Assembly (NCBI GenBank): GCA_001464615.1
Contig: LNFI01000029.1
Span: 54,214 to 118,213 of the forward strand
Source of the DNA: Sphingomonadales bacterium Ga0077557
GTDB taxonomy: Bacteria; Pseudomonadota; Alphaproteobacteria; Sphingomonadales; Sphingomonadaceae
Direction of reading: 5' to 3'
Length of the DNA stretch: 64,000 nucleotides
Shown here: positions 1 to 8,902 of the stretch, piece after piece
Layout of the letters: each line of letters opens with the position of its first letter
How positions within the stretch are numbered: position 1 is the stretch's first letter
Program-made: the position numbers and the translations under genes
Notes under the pieces: model-generated
Databases searched by the model: none
Seen by the model: only the letters and a program-made list of their open reading frames with translations
Told to the model about the DNA's origin: nothing

Positions 1-13
1 AGCGGAGAGGCCA

Positions 14-169
14 GTGCGTGATGACGTTAGGTCGCTTCAACCTCATACTCCGTTCGGCCCCGGATCAGGTCCGGGGGAAGTCGAAGCCCAGGCGCTCCGA
101 ATGCCCTTCGACTTCGCTCAGGGCGAACGGGGTATGGATTGATCCAATCCGAAGGCATCACACTCTAAC
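14..169 (+). repeat. 156-bp MITE-like repeat, copy A
   Basis: This stretch is matched, in inverted orientation, by 47746-47902. Both copies carry the same internal palindromes (CGGCCCCGGATCAGGTCCGG and GCCCTTCGACTTCGCTCAGG). The ends resemble each other in inverted form (GCGTGATGA on the left, TCATCACACTCTA-like on the right). There is no transposase ORF. The last bases of the repeat (ACTCTA) supply the TAG stop codon of the phosphodiesterase gene that ends at 165. It is probably a non-autonomous dispersed repeat; the exact ends are estimated from the comparison of two copies. Confidence 0.75.
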
Positions 170-1442
170 GCTTCAGCGCCGCGCGAAACGGTGCATCATC
201 GCCATCACCACCAGTCGAAGGCGGCAGGCCGATCAGGTCACGCAGCAGCGGCGCCACGGCGACATTGTCGAACCGCGCCAGCCTGCCCATCGGCTTGACT
301 GCGGGGCCGCTGGCGATGAACAGCGCGGCCATTTCGGGCGCATCGACATCAAAGCCATGCGCGCCGCCGGAGGGGGGATGATCCGCCGGCGGATCGCGGG
401 TCAACGCCAGCCAGCCCGTTTCGGCGAGGCAAATGAAGGGCGGCACGCGCGGGTTGGTGCCATAATGCAGCCGCGCCGGAATCTCGCTTTTGCGCCAGCA
501 GCTGACATGCTCGCGTGGCGCGAGCAGCAATTTCGCGACCGCGTCCTCATGGCCCGCGACGGGCGTGATGCCGGCATGGGGGCCGTCGCTGATCGAGGTG
601 AAGCTCCCCGCCGGCAGCAGGCGATCGAGCCTAATGACGCGATCGGCACTGATCGCGGCCATGCCGTGATCGGCGACGATCACCAGATTGGCGGGCTGTC
701 CAAGCGCGGCGAGTTCAGTGCGCAGCCGACCGATTTGGTGATCCACTTCGCCCACGACCTTGGTCGTGTTGGCATCGTCCGGGCCATATTTATGCCCCGC
801 CGAATCGACCACATCGAAATAGAGCGTCAGAAACTTGGGCCGGGTTGCCGCTGGCCGCCGCAGCCAGTCGATGATGCCATCCACGCGCTGGCCACTGCTC
901 ACAGCCTGCGCAAATTGCTGCCAATCGCTGGGCCGCACCCCGCCAAAATCAACATTGGAGCCGGGCCAGAACATCGTCGCGGTGCGAATGCCTGCCTTTT
1001 CGGCCGTCACCCAGATCGGCTCGGCTTGTGTCCACCAGAACGGGTCGTCGGTGGCCATGGTGAAGACCTGGCCGGGGCGGCGGGCATCTTCCATCCGGTT
1101 GCCAACCACGCCGCTGCGATCAGGCCGCAGCCCGGTGACCAGCGTATAGTGATTGGGGAAGGTGATGCTGGGAAAGGACGGCCGCATCGCTGCGCTGATC
1201 CCGGCATCGGCCAGCGCATTCAGATTGGGCGTCACCCCGCGCGTCAGATAATCGGGTTTGAACCCGTCGATCGAGACCAGAATGGTGACCGGCGCCTTAG
1301 CCTCGACAGCCACCGTCGCCGCTGGGGTCGGCCCCTGCACTGGCGCCGTGACGCACGCCTGCAGCCCGGCGGCGAGGAACAGCGCGAAAAGGCGGGTGGA
1401 AAAGCGCATGATGCGACCATGGCCCATCACCGGGTCATTCAT
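165..1442 (-). CDS. alkaline phosphatase-like ectonucleotide pyrophosphatase/phosphodiesterase, lipoprotein
   Basis: The protein belongs to the nucleotide pyrophosphatase/phosphodiesterase branch of the alkaline phosphatase superfamily, which hydrolyses phosphodiester or pyrophosphate bonds with two metal ions. Visible signatures are the metal-binding Asp59 in SIDGF, the probable nucleophile Thr94 in PSITFPNHYT, the D-x3-H pair in DVVDSAGH, DHGM, and a C-terminal GAHGF histidine. The N-terminus carries a hydrophobic signal with a lipobox ending LQAC (Cys30), so it is probably lipid-anchored in the envelope. The start at 1442 is chosen because GGGGAGAG lies six bases upstream; a start at 1409 would also leave a good signal peptide. 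The substrate is unknown. Its stop codon lies in repeat copy A. Confidence 0.85.
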   Translation of the reverse strand: MNDPVMGHGRIMRFSTRLFALFLAAGLQACVTAPVQGPTPAATVAVEAKAPVTILVSIDGFKPDYLTRGVTPNLNALADAGISAAMRPSFPSITFPNHYTLVTGLRPDRSGVVGNRMEDARRPGQVFTMATDDPFWWTQAEPIWVTAEKAGIRTATMFWPGSNVDFGGVRPSDWQQFAQAVSSGQRVDGIIDWLRRPAATRPKFLTLYFDVVDSAGHKYGPDDANTTKVVGEVDHQIGRLRTELAALGQPANLVIVADHGMAAISADRVIRLDRLLPAGSFTSISDGPHAGITPVAGHEDAVAKLLLAPREHVSCWRKSEIPARLHYGTNPRVPPFICLAETGWLALTRDPPADHPPSGGAHGFDVDAPEMAALFIASGPAVKPMGRLARFDNVAVAPLLRDLIGLPPSTGGDGDDAPFRAALKR

Positions 1443-1472
1443 GTGACACTCTCCCCATCACTGTCCCCCCCG

Positions 1473-2861
1473 TCACTGTCCCAGCGACAGCTTGGCAAAC
1501 AACGTATAGCTGATCGGTGCATTGCCATAGTCGTCCACCAGCGCCGCCGGATAGGCATAGCCCGCCACCGATCCACCCAGCGCCAGATTGACGACATCGG
1601 TCAGCTGCAGTCGATAGGCATAGCCACCCTCCGCCTTGGTCACGCGAAAGCGCTGGTCGTGGAGCGGATGGCTATGATCGGGGAACAGCTCGTCATTGGC
1701 GACATTTTCCAGGCGGCCAAAGATGCTGTGGTGGCGGCTAATGTCCCAGTTCGCCTCCGCCAGCCAGGCGGTCAGCGTGCGGCCAGGGCCCTTGTTCTTG
1801 GCGGAGAAAGCGAGCGTCGCCGCCAGCCCGCCGCGACCATAATGGAGGCTGGCCGTGGTCCGGCGCTCGTTCAGATCGGCCTCAAGTTGTTCAGGGCTTT
1901 TCAGAAAGCCGTGGCTGACTTGCATCGCCCAGGCCGGGGACGGCGACCAGCTTGCGCGCACGCTCCATGAATCGAGCCGGGGGGCCTCAAAATCCCAGCG
2001 AAACTGGTCGGGCTCGCGCCCGCGAAACGCCGATGCCTCGATCTGGAAACGCGGCGCAGCATAGCCCGCGGTGACGACGCCATAGCTGATGTGGGTACTG
2101 TCGAACCAGTGATGCGTAATCGGCGACAATGACTGGTACCGTGCCGATGCGCGCATCATGAAGGCTGACGGTCCGATCGCCGGTTCGCCAACGGGCGCCG
2201 CATAAAGAAAAACGCTGCCCGGCCCGGCATCGACGTCGATCCGCGCGGCGAGTTCCATGAACAGGTCATGAGGGTGCTGGCGATCGATCAAGGGGGTAAT
2301 GCCGTCGGCGGTTTCCCCGGTCGCGAACAGATTCGGGTAGCCGCGCCGACCCAAAAGCGGCTCAAGGCTGAGCATCGATCGCAAGGAAAGTCGTGCGCCG
2401 TCGCCCAGTGGCCGTGTTGCAGTCAGCATCGCCATCGACGTCACGAACCCCGAACTGTCTCCACGTGGGCCGCCCTGATCGGTATAGGCACCCCAGGCAA
2501 AACCATGCGCCATCAGCGCCCAGTCGCCCGCATTGAAATGCAACCCGTGCATTCCCTCATTCCCCGGCAACCGCGACGTGCCGGAGCCGGTGACGTAGCC
2601 GTCGGGGGCCATCATATCGTGAGACATCGCCCCGTGGTTCATATTGCTTTGGTCCATCGCGCCATGGTCCATGGCACCATGGCCCATCGTAGAATGGTCT
2701 TCTGCCGTTCGGGCGGGAGCCGGGCTCGCCGGTTCGGGCTTGGCCGACGAATGCATGTTGCTGTGGTCGTGGCCGGACATAGCCGGCATCGTTTGCGCCG
2801 CCGCCAGCGACGGCAGCAACGCGCCCACGGCGATTGCCGCGAGCAAACTCGATCTGATCAT
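1473..2861 (-). CDS. Met/His-rich outer-membrane beta-barrel-like protein, probably copper-related
   Basis: The protein of about 462 residues begins with a signal peptide (MIRSSLLAAIAVGALLPSLA) followed by roughly 80 residues rich in Met, His and Gly, with many DHS/HGAM/NMH-type repeats. Such segments bind Cu(I)/Cu(II). The rest is rich in alternating aromatic and polar residues and ends in an aromatic/Leu-containing strand (YTLFAKLSLGQ), as expected of an outer-membrane barrel. I recognise similar proteins only as hypothetical genes near copper-resistance functions. The start at 2861 is chosen at the signal peptide; the open frame extends upstream without a plausible signal. The neighbouring small His/Cys protein on the same strand supports a metal role. 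The function is inferred. Confidence 0.7.
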   Translation of the reverse strand: MIRSSLLAAIAVGALLPSLAAAQTMPAMSGHDHSNMHSSAKPEPASPAPARTAEDHSTMGHGAMDHGAMDQSNMNHGAMSHDMMAPDGYVTGSGTSRLPGNEGMHGLHFNAGDWALMAHGFAWGAYTDQGGPRGDSSGFVTSMAMLTATRPLGDGARLSLRSMLSLEPLLGRRGYPNLFATGETADGITPLIDRQHPHDLFMELAARIDVDAGPGSVFLYAAPVGEPAIGPSAFMMRASARYQSLSPITHHWFDSTHISYGVVTAGYAAPRFQIEASAFRGREPDQFRWDFEAPRLDSWSVRASWSPSPAWAMQVSHGFLKSPEQLEADLNERRTTASLHYGRGGLAATLAFSAKNKGPGRTLTAWLAEANWDISRHHSIFGRLENVANDELFPDHSHPLHDQRFRVTKAEGGYAYRLQLTDVVNLALGGSVAGYAYPAALVDDYGNAPISYTLFAKLSLGQ

Positions 2862-2916
2862 GTCGAAACGCTTTCGAAAAAGGGGTAATCGCAGCGGGGC
2901 AAAAATGCCCGGTCGA

Positions 2917-3231
2917 TCATCCCCGTCGCGGCGGCGGCAAGGCGGGCGGCGCGGACAGCCCGGCAACGAAAGGCTGGATCAGGATCGCGCGCGGCATTTG
3001 CGGTAGGGCAATCGAAGCCACCACGCTGGGCCCACGCCAGGATGATGGCGGAATGCAGCCAAGGCACATTTCCGATGCAGCGTTGGGGGCGTCATGGTGC
3101 TGCTTCGGCGCTGAATGGTGCCCAGTCATCGCCACCGCCGCGGGCTTCGCCACGGGTGAATGACAGCCGCGCACATAGTCAGGTGCCGTAAGTATAAGAG
3201 CAATCAGGATAAAAATCAGGCGAAGAAGCAT
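2917..3231 (-). CDS. small His/Cys-containing protein with N-terminal membrane segment
   Basis: This predicted protein of about 104 residues starts with a hydrophobic segment (LLRLIFILIALILTA). It is followed by a His-rich stretch (TGHHSAPKQHHD) and a C-L-G-C motif, a composition typical of small periplasmic or membrane proteins in copper operons (DUF2946-like, although I cannot assign the family). It lies 55 bases upstream of the Met/His-rich outer-membrane gene on the same strand, so the two are probably co-transcribed. The open frame extends upstream to 3360. The start at 3231 is chosen because it puts the membrane segment at the N-terminus and a GGGG stretch lies upstream. Start and function are uncertain. 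Confidence 0.5.
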   Translation of the reverse strand: MLLRLIFILIALILTAPDYVRGCHSPVAKPAAVAMTGHHSAPKQHHDAPNAASEMCLGCIPPSSWRGPSVVASIALPQMPRAILIQPFVAGLSAPPALPPPRRG

Positions 3232-3415
3232 CAACGAGACGATACCCCAGATAGTAGGCGGCTGCCAGCCCCCGTCGTCCATGATATTGACCACAACCAT
3301 AGTCGTGTTTACGTCCGTAGTCGCGAGCCGCGCTGGCGCCGGACATCTCCTCTGCACCATCGCGTCACCCTGTCAGATCCCGCGTAACGCCACCGCATTT
3401 TGGAGAAGCAAGACG

Positions 3416-4516
3416 ATGTCGAAAAGCCTGTTTGTCGTGTTGATGGGCAGCGTCGCCCTGGCGCTGGGGGGCAATGCGCCATCCCCCAATCTCTGCCAGC
3501 AGGCCAAAACGGTATTGCCGCAGCTTGCCTGCGCCGAGAGCGCAAACGGCGTGGCCTTGGCGGGTGACACCGCGCGGGCGCAGCGGCTAATCGAGCTGGC
3601 CGACGCCGGCGTCGTCCGGTTCAAGGAATATTTCGGTCGTCAGGCGCTACGCTATGTCATTGCCGAGGGGCCCGATGCCCTTGTGCCGCCGGAAAGCGTT
3701 GGCGCGCTGCGCAGGGCCGGGTTCCCGGTCGTGCTGCCATGGATTTCACCGAAAGTGTACCGCGAGCAGGTTGAGCAGTCGATCCGTCGCGGGCTGACGG
3801 CCCGGATGACCGGCCGCCCGCAAGAGGAAATCGATGCGGCTGTGCAAAAAACGGTCGAGCAGCAAACCAACCCTGAGCGGCTTGCCCGGACAGAGCTGGC
3901 AACGGTTTCACACGAGCTGGGCCATTACTGGTTCTGGCAGGGCTATTGGCCCAAATCGACGCTGAGCGAAGAGAAGCATTATGGCGGACCAAGCCCGGAC
4001 TGGCTCGACGAGATGTCAGCGGTGCTGATGGAGGCACCGGTCAGCTTCAACGACCGGGTGAAACAGTTCGGGCAGCGTTACGCCACCTATCGCGCCGACC
4101 CGCAAAAGGCTGATGAGAACACCAGATTGACGGTCGATCTTGTCAACTTCCTTTCCGAAACGCATCCGGCGCATCAACAGGTCAAATTGCTATCGCAACA
4201 GGTTAGTGGCGACCTGAAGAAGGATAGTTTCAAGGCGATGGTGTTTACGGGCGAGGAAGCACGCAAGATCGCCGAGGGCGGTGCCCGTTTCTACCTGCAA
4301 TCAGCGGTGGCCTCGCAATATCTGATTGATCGGACGGGGAACCGCCAAATCTTTGCCCGCATTGCCGAGGCTTTCGCGCGCGGCGAGACAATAGAGCAAT
4401 GGCTCGCCAACAAGGAACCCAAGGGCAAGCTGCCGCGCGATCTGAAGGCGTTACAGGCCGACTGGCTGAGTTGGCTCGACCAGCGCTTCCCGGCCGAGCC
4501 TGCCAAGGCTGCCTAG
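3416..4516 (+). CDS. secreted protein with an HExxH (zincin-like) motif, function unknown
   Basis: The protein has 366 residues. A signal peptide (MSKSLFVVLMGSVALALGG) indicates export. HELGH at residues 166-170, with WLDEM about 30 residues later (Glu199 as a possible third ligand), resembles the zinc site of gluzincin-type metallopeptidases. No family-specific domain is recognised beyond this, so catalytic activity is an inference from the motif. GGAGAAGC lies just before the ATG at 3416 and decides the start; the longer frame from 3281 has no leader-like sequence. It is divergent from the copper-linked pair and convergent with ychF. Confidence 0.7.
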   Translation: MSKSLFVVLMGSVALALGGNAPSPNLCQQAKTVLPQLACAESANGVALAGDTARAQRLIELADAGVVRFKEYFGRQALRYVIAEGPDALVPPESVGALRRAGFPVVLPWISPKVYREQVEQSIRRGLTARMTGRPQEEIDAAVQKTVEQQTNPERLARTELATVSHELGHYWFWQGYWPKSTLSEEKHYGGPSPDWLDEMSAVLMEAPVSFNDRVKQFGQRYATYRADPQKADENTRLTVDLVNFLSETHPAHQQVKLLSQQVSGDLKKDSFKAMVFTGEEARKIAEGGARFYLQSAVASQYLIDRTGNRQIFARIAEAFARGETIEQWLANKEPKGKLPRDLKALQADWLSWLDQRFPAEPAKAA

Positions 4517-4541
4517 CGCACGACCCAGGGCGGCGGCGTGA

Positions 4542-5642
4542 TCAGACGTTAAACCGAAACAGCATCACGTCGCCGTCATGCACCACATAGTCCTTACCTT
4601 CAGACCGCAGCTTGCCCGCATCGCGCGCGCCGGCTTCGCCCTTCAGCGCGACATAATCAGCAAAGGCGATTGTCTCGGCGCGGATGAAGCCTTTTTCGAA
4701 ATCGGTGTGGATTTCGCCTGCCGCCTTGGGGGCCTTGGCGCCCGCTTCTACGGTCCAGGCGCGGGCTTCTTTGGGGCCGACGGTGAAGAAGGTCAGCAAA
4801 TGGAGCAATTTATAGCCAGCGGTAATCACGCGGGCGAGGCCGGTTTCCTGCAAGCCCAGTTCAGCCAGAAATTCGCCGCGATCCTCGGGCGGCATCGTGG
4901 CGATTTCGGCCTCGATCGCCGCTGAAACGACGACCGCCTCGGCCCCTTCAGCCTTGGCCTTTTCGAACACGCGCGCCGACAGCGCATTGCCGTTCGCCGC
5001 ATCGCCCTCATCGACATTGCAGACATAAAGCACGGGCTTCGACGTCAGCAATTGCGCCTGCGCGAACACGCGTGCCTCGTCCTCGTCCCTGGGCACCGTC
5101 AACCGCGCGGGCTTGCCTTCGCGCAGCAGGTCGAGCGCCTGGCCGAGCACCGAGGCGGCAACCTTGGCTTCCTTGTCGCCTTGCATCGCCTTTTTCTGGG
5201 CGGCGGGAACGCGCTTTTCGAGCGATTCAAGGTCTGACAGCATCAGTTCGGTTTCGACCGTTTCGGCATCGGCGATGGGATCAACCTTGCCCTCGACATG
5301 CGTCACGTCGCCGTTCTCAAAACAGCGCAGGACGTGGACGATGGCGTCCACCTCACGGATGTTGCCCAGAAACTGGTTGCCCAGCCCCTCGCCCTTGCTC
5401 GCCCCGCGCACCAGCCCGGCAATGTCGACAAAGCCCAATTGCGTCTCGATGATCTTGGCCGATCCGGCAATCGCCGCAAGCTGATCAAGCCGGGGATCGG
5501 GCACCGCGACATTGCCGACATTGGGCTCGATCGTGCAGAAAGGATAATTCGCCGCCTGCGCCGCCGCCGTCTCGGTCAGCGCGTTGAACAGGGTGGACTT
5601 GCCGACATTAGGCAGCCCGACGATACCGCAACGAAATCCCAT
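4542..5642 (-). CDS. ychF: redox-regulated ATPase YchF (Obg family)
   Basis: YchF is a universally conserved P-loop protein of the Obg branch that hydrolyses ATP rather than GTP and associates with ribosomes. The P-loop GLPNVGKST lies at residues 7-15, the switch region reads NYPFCTIEPN, and the usual NKxD motif is replaced by CNVDE, as in the ATP-specific YchF group. The C-terminal TGS domain ends in the expected VHDGDVMLFRFNV. The length of 366 residues is typical. The start at 5642 is at the canonical MGFRCGIVG, with AAGGA upstream. Confidence 0.97.
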   Translation of the reverse strand: MGFRCGIVGLPNVGKSTLFNALTETAAAQAANYPFCTIEPNVGNVAVPDPRLDQLAAIAGSAKIIETQLGFVDIAGLVRGASKGEGLGNQFLGNIREVDAIVHVLRCFENGDVTHVEGKVDPIADAETVETELMLSDLESLEKRVPAAQKKAMQGDKEAKVAASVLGQALDLLREGKPARLTVPRDEDEARVFAQAQLLTSKPVLYVCNVDEGDAANGNALSARVFEKAKAEGAEAVVVSAAIEAEIATMPPEDRGEFLAELGLQETGLARVITAGYKLLHLLTFFTVGPKEARAWTVEAGAKAPKAAGEIHTDFEKGFIRAETIAFADYVALKGEAGARDAGKLRSEGKDYVVHDGDVMLFRFNV

Positions 5643-5832
5643 GAACGATCCTTGGTGGTGGTGGCCGGTGTCAGCCAATCTGTGGATGGCCCGATAGGCG
5701 GTTGGGCGGCGAAATGCCAGTCCATGGGCGGCCATCCGATGAAATGCCCCATAGGCAATGCGCCAACAGGGCGTTATTTCGGAAGCGTCTCATCGTTATC
5801 ACGGTGGTACGATCCTTTGGGGGGAGGGGAAT

Positions 5833-7704
5833 ATGGCTGATCGCAAGAAGCGGCGCACACCGACGAAAAAGGGCATCAGCGCCAGCCTGATCGACGATGT
5901 GCTCGCCGAGCTATATGCCTCAATCAAGAAGGAAAAGGGCGGCCACCTTCCCGATTACATCCCCGAACTTGCCAAGGCCGATCCCGACCAGTTTGGCATC
6001 GTGATCGCCACCGTTGATGGGTCGATCTACGCGGTCGGTGATTCGGATGTGCCCTTCACGATCCAGTCGATTTCTAAGCCCTTCGCCTTCGGGCTCGCGC
6101 TTGAAGATCACGGCATGGACGAAGTGCTGCGCCGGGTCGGCGTCGAACCAAGCGGCGACGCGTTCAACTCGATCGTGTTCGATCAGCGCGCCAATCGCCC
6201 GTTCAACCCAATGGTCAATGCAGGCGCCATCGTCACCTCCAGCCTGGTCACCGGCCCGTCGCTGTCGCCACGCGTGCAGCGGGTGCGCGATATGTTCGAA
6301 CGCTATATCGGTCACCCGGTCGATGTGGATGAAGCGGTGTTCGGTTCCGAAAAGGCAACCGGCCATCGCAACCGCGCCATTGCCCATCTCGAGCTCAATT
6401 TCGGCATGCTCGTCGAGCCGATCGACGAGCATCTCGACCTCTATTTCCAGCAATGTTCGATGCTCGTCACCGCGCGCGATCTGGCGCGCATGGCGGCGAC
6501 GCTCGCCAATGGCGGCCTCAACCCCGCCACTGGTGTGCAAGCAGTCGATCCAGCCTATGTGAAGAACGTCATCTCGGTGATGAATTTCTGCGGAATGTAT
6601 GATTATTCGGGCGAATGGGGATATCGCATCGGTCTGCCGGCCAAGAGCGGCGTGGCCGGTGGCGTCATCGCGGTGCTGCCCGGGGTGATGGGCATCGGCG
6701 TCTTTTCGCCACCGCTAGACGAGCGCGGCAATTCCTATCGCGGCATCAAGGTGTGCGAAACGCTGTCGCAGCGCTTCGGGCTCAACATGTTCGATGTCGC
6801 CGAAGGGGCCATCTCGTCGATCCGTCGCAGCTATGATGCGGCGACGGTCAGCTCGAAGCGGACCCGGTCGCAAACCGAACGCGGGGCGCTTGATCGCCAC
6901 GGCGCCGCCATCAAGGTGGTCGAGCTTCGCGGGCGGATTCACTTTGCCGCGATCGAGCAGATTAGTCGCCTGTCGGCGGCACTGCCGGACAGCGTATCCC
7001 ACCTGATCCTTGATCTGTCGCGGGCGGACATGGTCGAGCCACAGGCGGCCTTGCTGATCGTCCAGCTCATGGCCGGGCAGGCCAAGGCCGGTCGGATCGT
7101 GCGGCTGGCGATGTGGCGCGATTCGGCCTGTGGTGAGGCGATGGCGCGTGCGGGTGTGGATTTCACGACAGTGTTTGCCGACGCCGATGAGGCTTTGGAA
7201 TGGGCCGAAAATGATGTGCTCGCCAAGGCAGATGCGCAAGCCGATGGCGAGCCGCAGGCGACGCTTGCCGAGATGAATCTGTTACGCGGGCTCGACGATA
7301 GCCTGCTCGATGCGCTGGCGACGGCGCTGGAAAAGCATGATCTGCCAGCCGGCAGCCATATTGTGCGCGAAGGCGATCCGGCGAGCGATCTCTATTTCCT
7401 CGCGCGTGGCACCGTGACGGTCAGCCTGAACACCGCCGATGGCCACCGCGTGCGGCTGACGACGCTCGATCCCGGCGTCGCCTTTGGTGAGATGGCGCTG
7501 GTCGATGGCGCCCCGCGCTCGGCAGACATCATCGCCGACACCGATGTGTCGGTCTATGTCCTGTCGCTTGATCGGCTTGATGCGCTGTCGCTCACCGCAC
7601 CGGCGGTCCACGCTGCGTTGCTGCGCAATATCGGTCGAGAGCTGTCGCAGCGGCTGCGCAAGGCGAACCGCGAAATCCGGTCATTCACTGAGGTCGCTGC
7701 CTGA
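5833..7704 (+). CDS. glsA: glutaminase A fused to STAS and cyclic-nucleotide-binding domains
   Basis: Residues of about 15-330 form a serine-dependent glutaminase (glutamine to glutamate and ammonia). The catalytic SxxK pair is Ser79-Lys82 in QSISKPF, and the family motifs NPMVNAGAIV and KSGVAGGV are present. Residues of about 355-460 look like a STAS (anti-sigma antagonist-like) domain. Residues of about 480-610 form a CAP-type cyclic-nucleotide-binding domain with FGEMALVDGAPRSADIIA, matching the phosphate-binding cassette. The protein has 623 residues against about 310 for a plain glutaminase. The fusion suggests that activity responds to a cyclic nucleotide or other small ligand, which is inference. 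GGGGAGGGG directly precedes the ATG. Confidence 0.93.
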   Translation: MADRKKRRTPTKKGISASLIDDVLAELYASIKKEKGGHLPDYIPELAKADPDQFGIVIATVDGSIYAVGDSDVPFTIQSISKPFAFGLALEDHGMDEVLRRVGVEPSGDAFNSIVFDQRANRPFNPMVNAGAIVTSSLVTGPSLSPRVQRVRDMFERYIGHPVDVDEAVFGSEKATGHRNRAIAHLELNFGMLVEPIDEHLDLYFQQCSMLVTARDLARMAATLANGGLNPATGVQAVDPAYVKNVISVMNFCGMYDYSGEWGYRIGLPAKSGVAGGVIAVLPGVMGIGVFSPPLDERGNSYRGIKVCETLSQRFGLNMFDVAEGAISSIRRSYDAATVSSKRTRSQTERGALDRHGAAIKVVELRGRIHFAAIEQISRLSAALPDSVSHLILDLSRADMVEPQAALLIVQLMAGQAKAGRIVRLAMWRDSACGEAMARAGVDFTTVFADADEALEWAENDVLAKADAQADGEPQATLAEMNLLRGLDDSLLDALATALEKHDLPAGSHIVREGDPASDLYFLARGTVTVSLNTADGHRVRLTTLDPGVAFGEMALVDGAPRSADIIADTDVSVYVLSLDRLDALSLTAPAVHAALLRNIGRELSQRLRKANREIRSFTEVAA

Positions 7705-7718
7705 TCGCTCGGGGCGCG

Positions 7719-8336
7719 CTACCAGCGATAGTTAAAACTCACGCTGATCCGTTCGCCCCCGGACTTGCTGGTCCCCTCATGCGGCATCACCTCATGCCTG
7801 AGCCAGCTTTCCCATAGCAGCACTGCGCCCGGCACCGGCTCGACATACACAAACGTCCGCAAATCCTCGGGCGCGTCGTCGCGGCGGGTGGGGGCGGCCA
7901 TCATTTGGGCGAGGCGGGGGTCTTCGAAACGGATCGCGCCCGCGCCCGGCGGCACCGCGACATAGACCGTGCCCGACACCACCGAATGCGGGTGGATGTG
8001 CCCCGAATGCGCGGCGCCCGGCTTCATCACATTCACCCACAGGCTGTCGAGCTTCAGCTTGCGCCCGGCCAGATCGAACGCGCAGTCCTCTGCAAACGCC
8101 GCGACATGCTTGTCGAGCAGCTTCACCAGATCGCCGATCACCGGATCGCGCCGCGGCAGATCGTTGAGCGAGGCATAGCTGGTATAGCCGCGATAGCCCT
8201 TGTCCTTGCTCCACGCAGCGCCCGCCCGGTCTTCTTCAGCGAGCATCAGGCACGACCGGGCAAGATCCTCGACTAGCGCCGGGTTCTTCAACGCGCCCTC
8301 GTACAGCCGCGTGGCGAAGAGCGAGCGGACGCTCAT
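7719..8336 (-). CDS. TIGR02466-like 2OG-Fe(II) oxygenase family protein
   Basis: The protein of about 205 residues carries HIHPHSVVSGTVYV and a distal WLRHEVMPHEG histidine, followed by RISVSFNYRW. This is the pattern of the TIGR02466 group of putative 2-oxoglutarate/Fe(II)-dependent oxygenases (cupin-like fold with two His and one acidic ligand). The substrate is not predictable. Its ATG overlaps the stop of pth by four bases (TCAT at 8333-8336 on the plus strand), so it is translationally coupled to pth. The upstream extension of the frame lies entirely within pth and is rejected. Confidence 0.82.
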   Translation of the reverse strand: MSVRSLFATRLYEGALKNPALVEDLARSCLMLAEEDRAGAAWSKDKGYRGYTSYASLNDLPRRDPVIGDLVKLLDKHVAAFAEDCAFDLAGRKLKLDSLWVNVMKPGAAHSGHIHPHSVVSGTVYVAVPPGAGAIRFEDPRLAQMMAAPTRRDDAPEDLRTFVYVEPVPGAVLLWESWLRHEVMPHEGTSKSGGERISVSFNYRW

Positions 8337-8902
8337 GGCTGCTGCCGGAGCGCGACATCGTTCATGAAACGCACATCGTCCCCCTCGGTCAGCCATTTCG
8401 CTTCGGCAGCGACCGCGCCGAGCATCGTTGCCAGATCGTCCATCTCGGCCTTGGCGAAATTGCCCAGCACATGGCCGGTCACTTTGTCCTTGTGGCCGGG
8501 ATGGCCGATGCCCAACCGGACGCGGCGGAAATTCTCGCCGATATGCGCCACGGTCGATCGGATGCCGTTATGGCCAGCGGTGCCGCCGCCCTGCCGCACC
8601 TTCACCTTAAACGGGGCGAGATCCAGCTCGTCATAGAAGACAGTAACATCTTCGGGCGCGAGCTTGTAGAAACGCATCGCCTCGCCAATCGATTGGCCGC
8701 TGTCGTTCATGAAGGTGGCGGGTTTCAGCAGCAGCAGCTTTTCAGTGCCCAGCCGCGCCTCGATCGCCCAGCCCAGGAAACGCTTTTTGGGCGCGTCGAA
8801 ATCATGGAAATCGGCAATGGCGTCCAATGCCATGAAGCCGGCATTGTGCCGGTGAAACGCATATTGTGCGCCCGGATTGCCGAGGCCTGCCCAGAGTTGC
8901 AT
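8333..8902 (-). CDS. pth: peptidyl-tRNA hydrolase
   Basis: Pth frees tRNA from prematurely released peptidyl-tRNA in the cytoplasm and is essential in most bacteria. The protein has 189 residues and starts MQLWAGLGNPG, with the conserved GLGNPG, the catalytic histidine in RHNAGF, FMNDSG, and DELDLAPFKVKVRQGGGTAGHNG. GGGAGAAAGAG lies upstream of the ATG and fixes the start. It follows rplY on the same strand, an order conserved across bacteria. A palindromic repeat lies in the gap between them. Confidence 0.97.
   Translation of the reverse strand: MQLWAGLGNPGAQYAFHRHNAGFMALDAIADFHDFDAPKKRFLGWAIEARLGTEKLLLLKPATFMNDSGQSIGEAMRFYKLAPEDVTVFYDELDLAPFKVKVRQGGGTAGHNGIRSTVAHIGENFRRVRLGIGHPGHKDKVTGHVLGNFAKAEMDDLATMLGAVAAEAKWLTEGDDVRFMNDVALRQQP

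Noticed and set aside
18..1970. 650-codon open frame on the plus strand
   Set aside because: It lies antisense to the phosphodiesterase and outer-membrane genes, has no family motifs and shows Arg/Gly/Pro-rich shadow composition.
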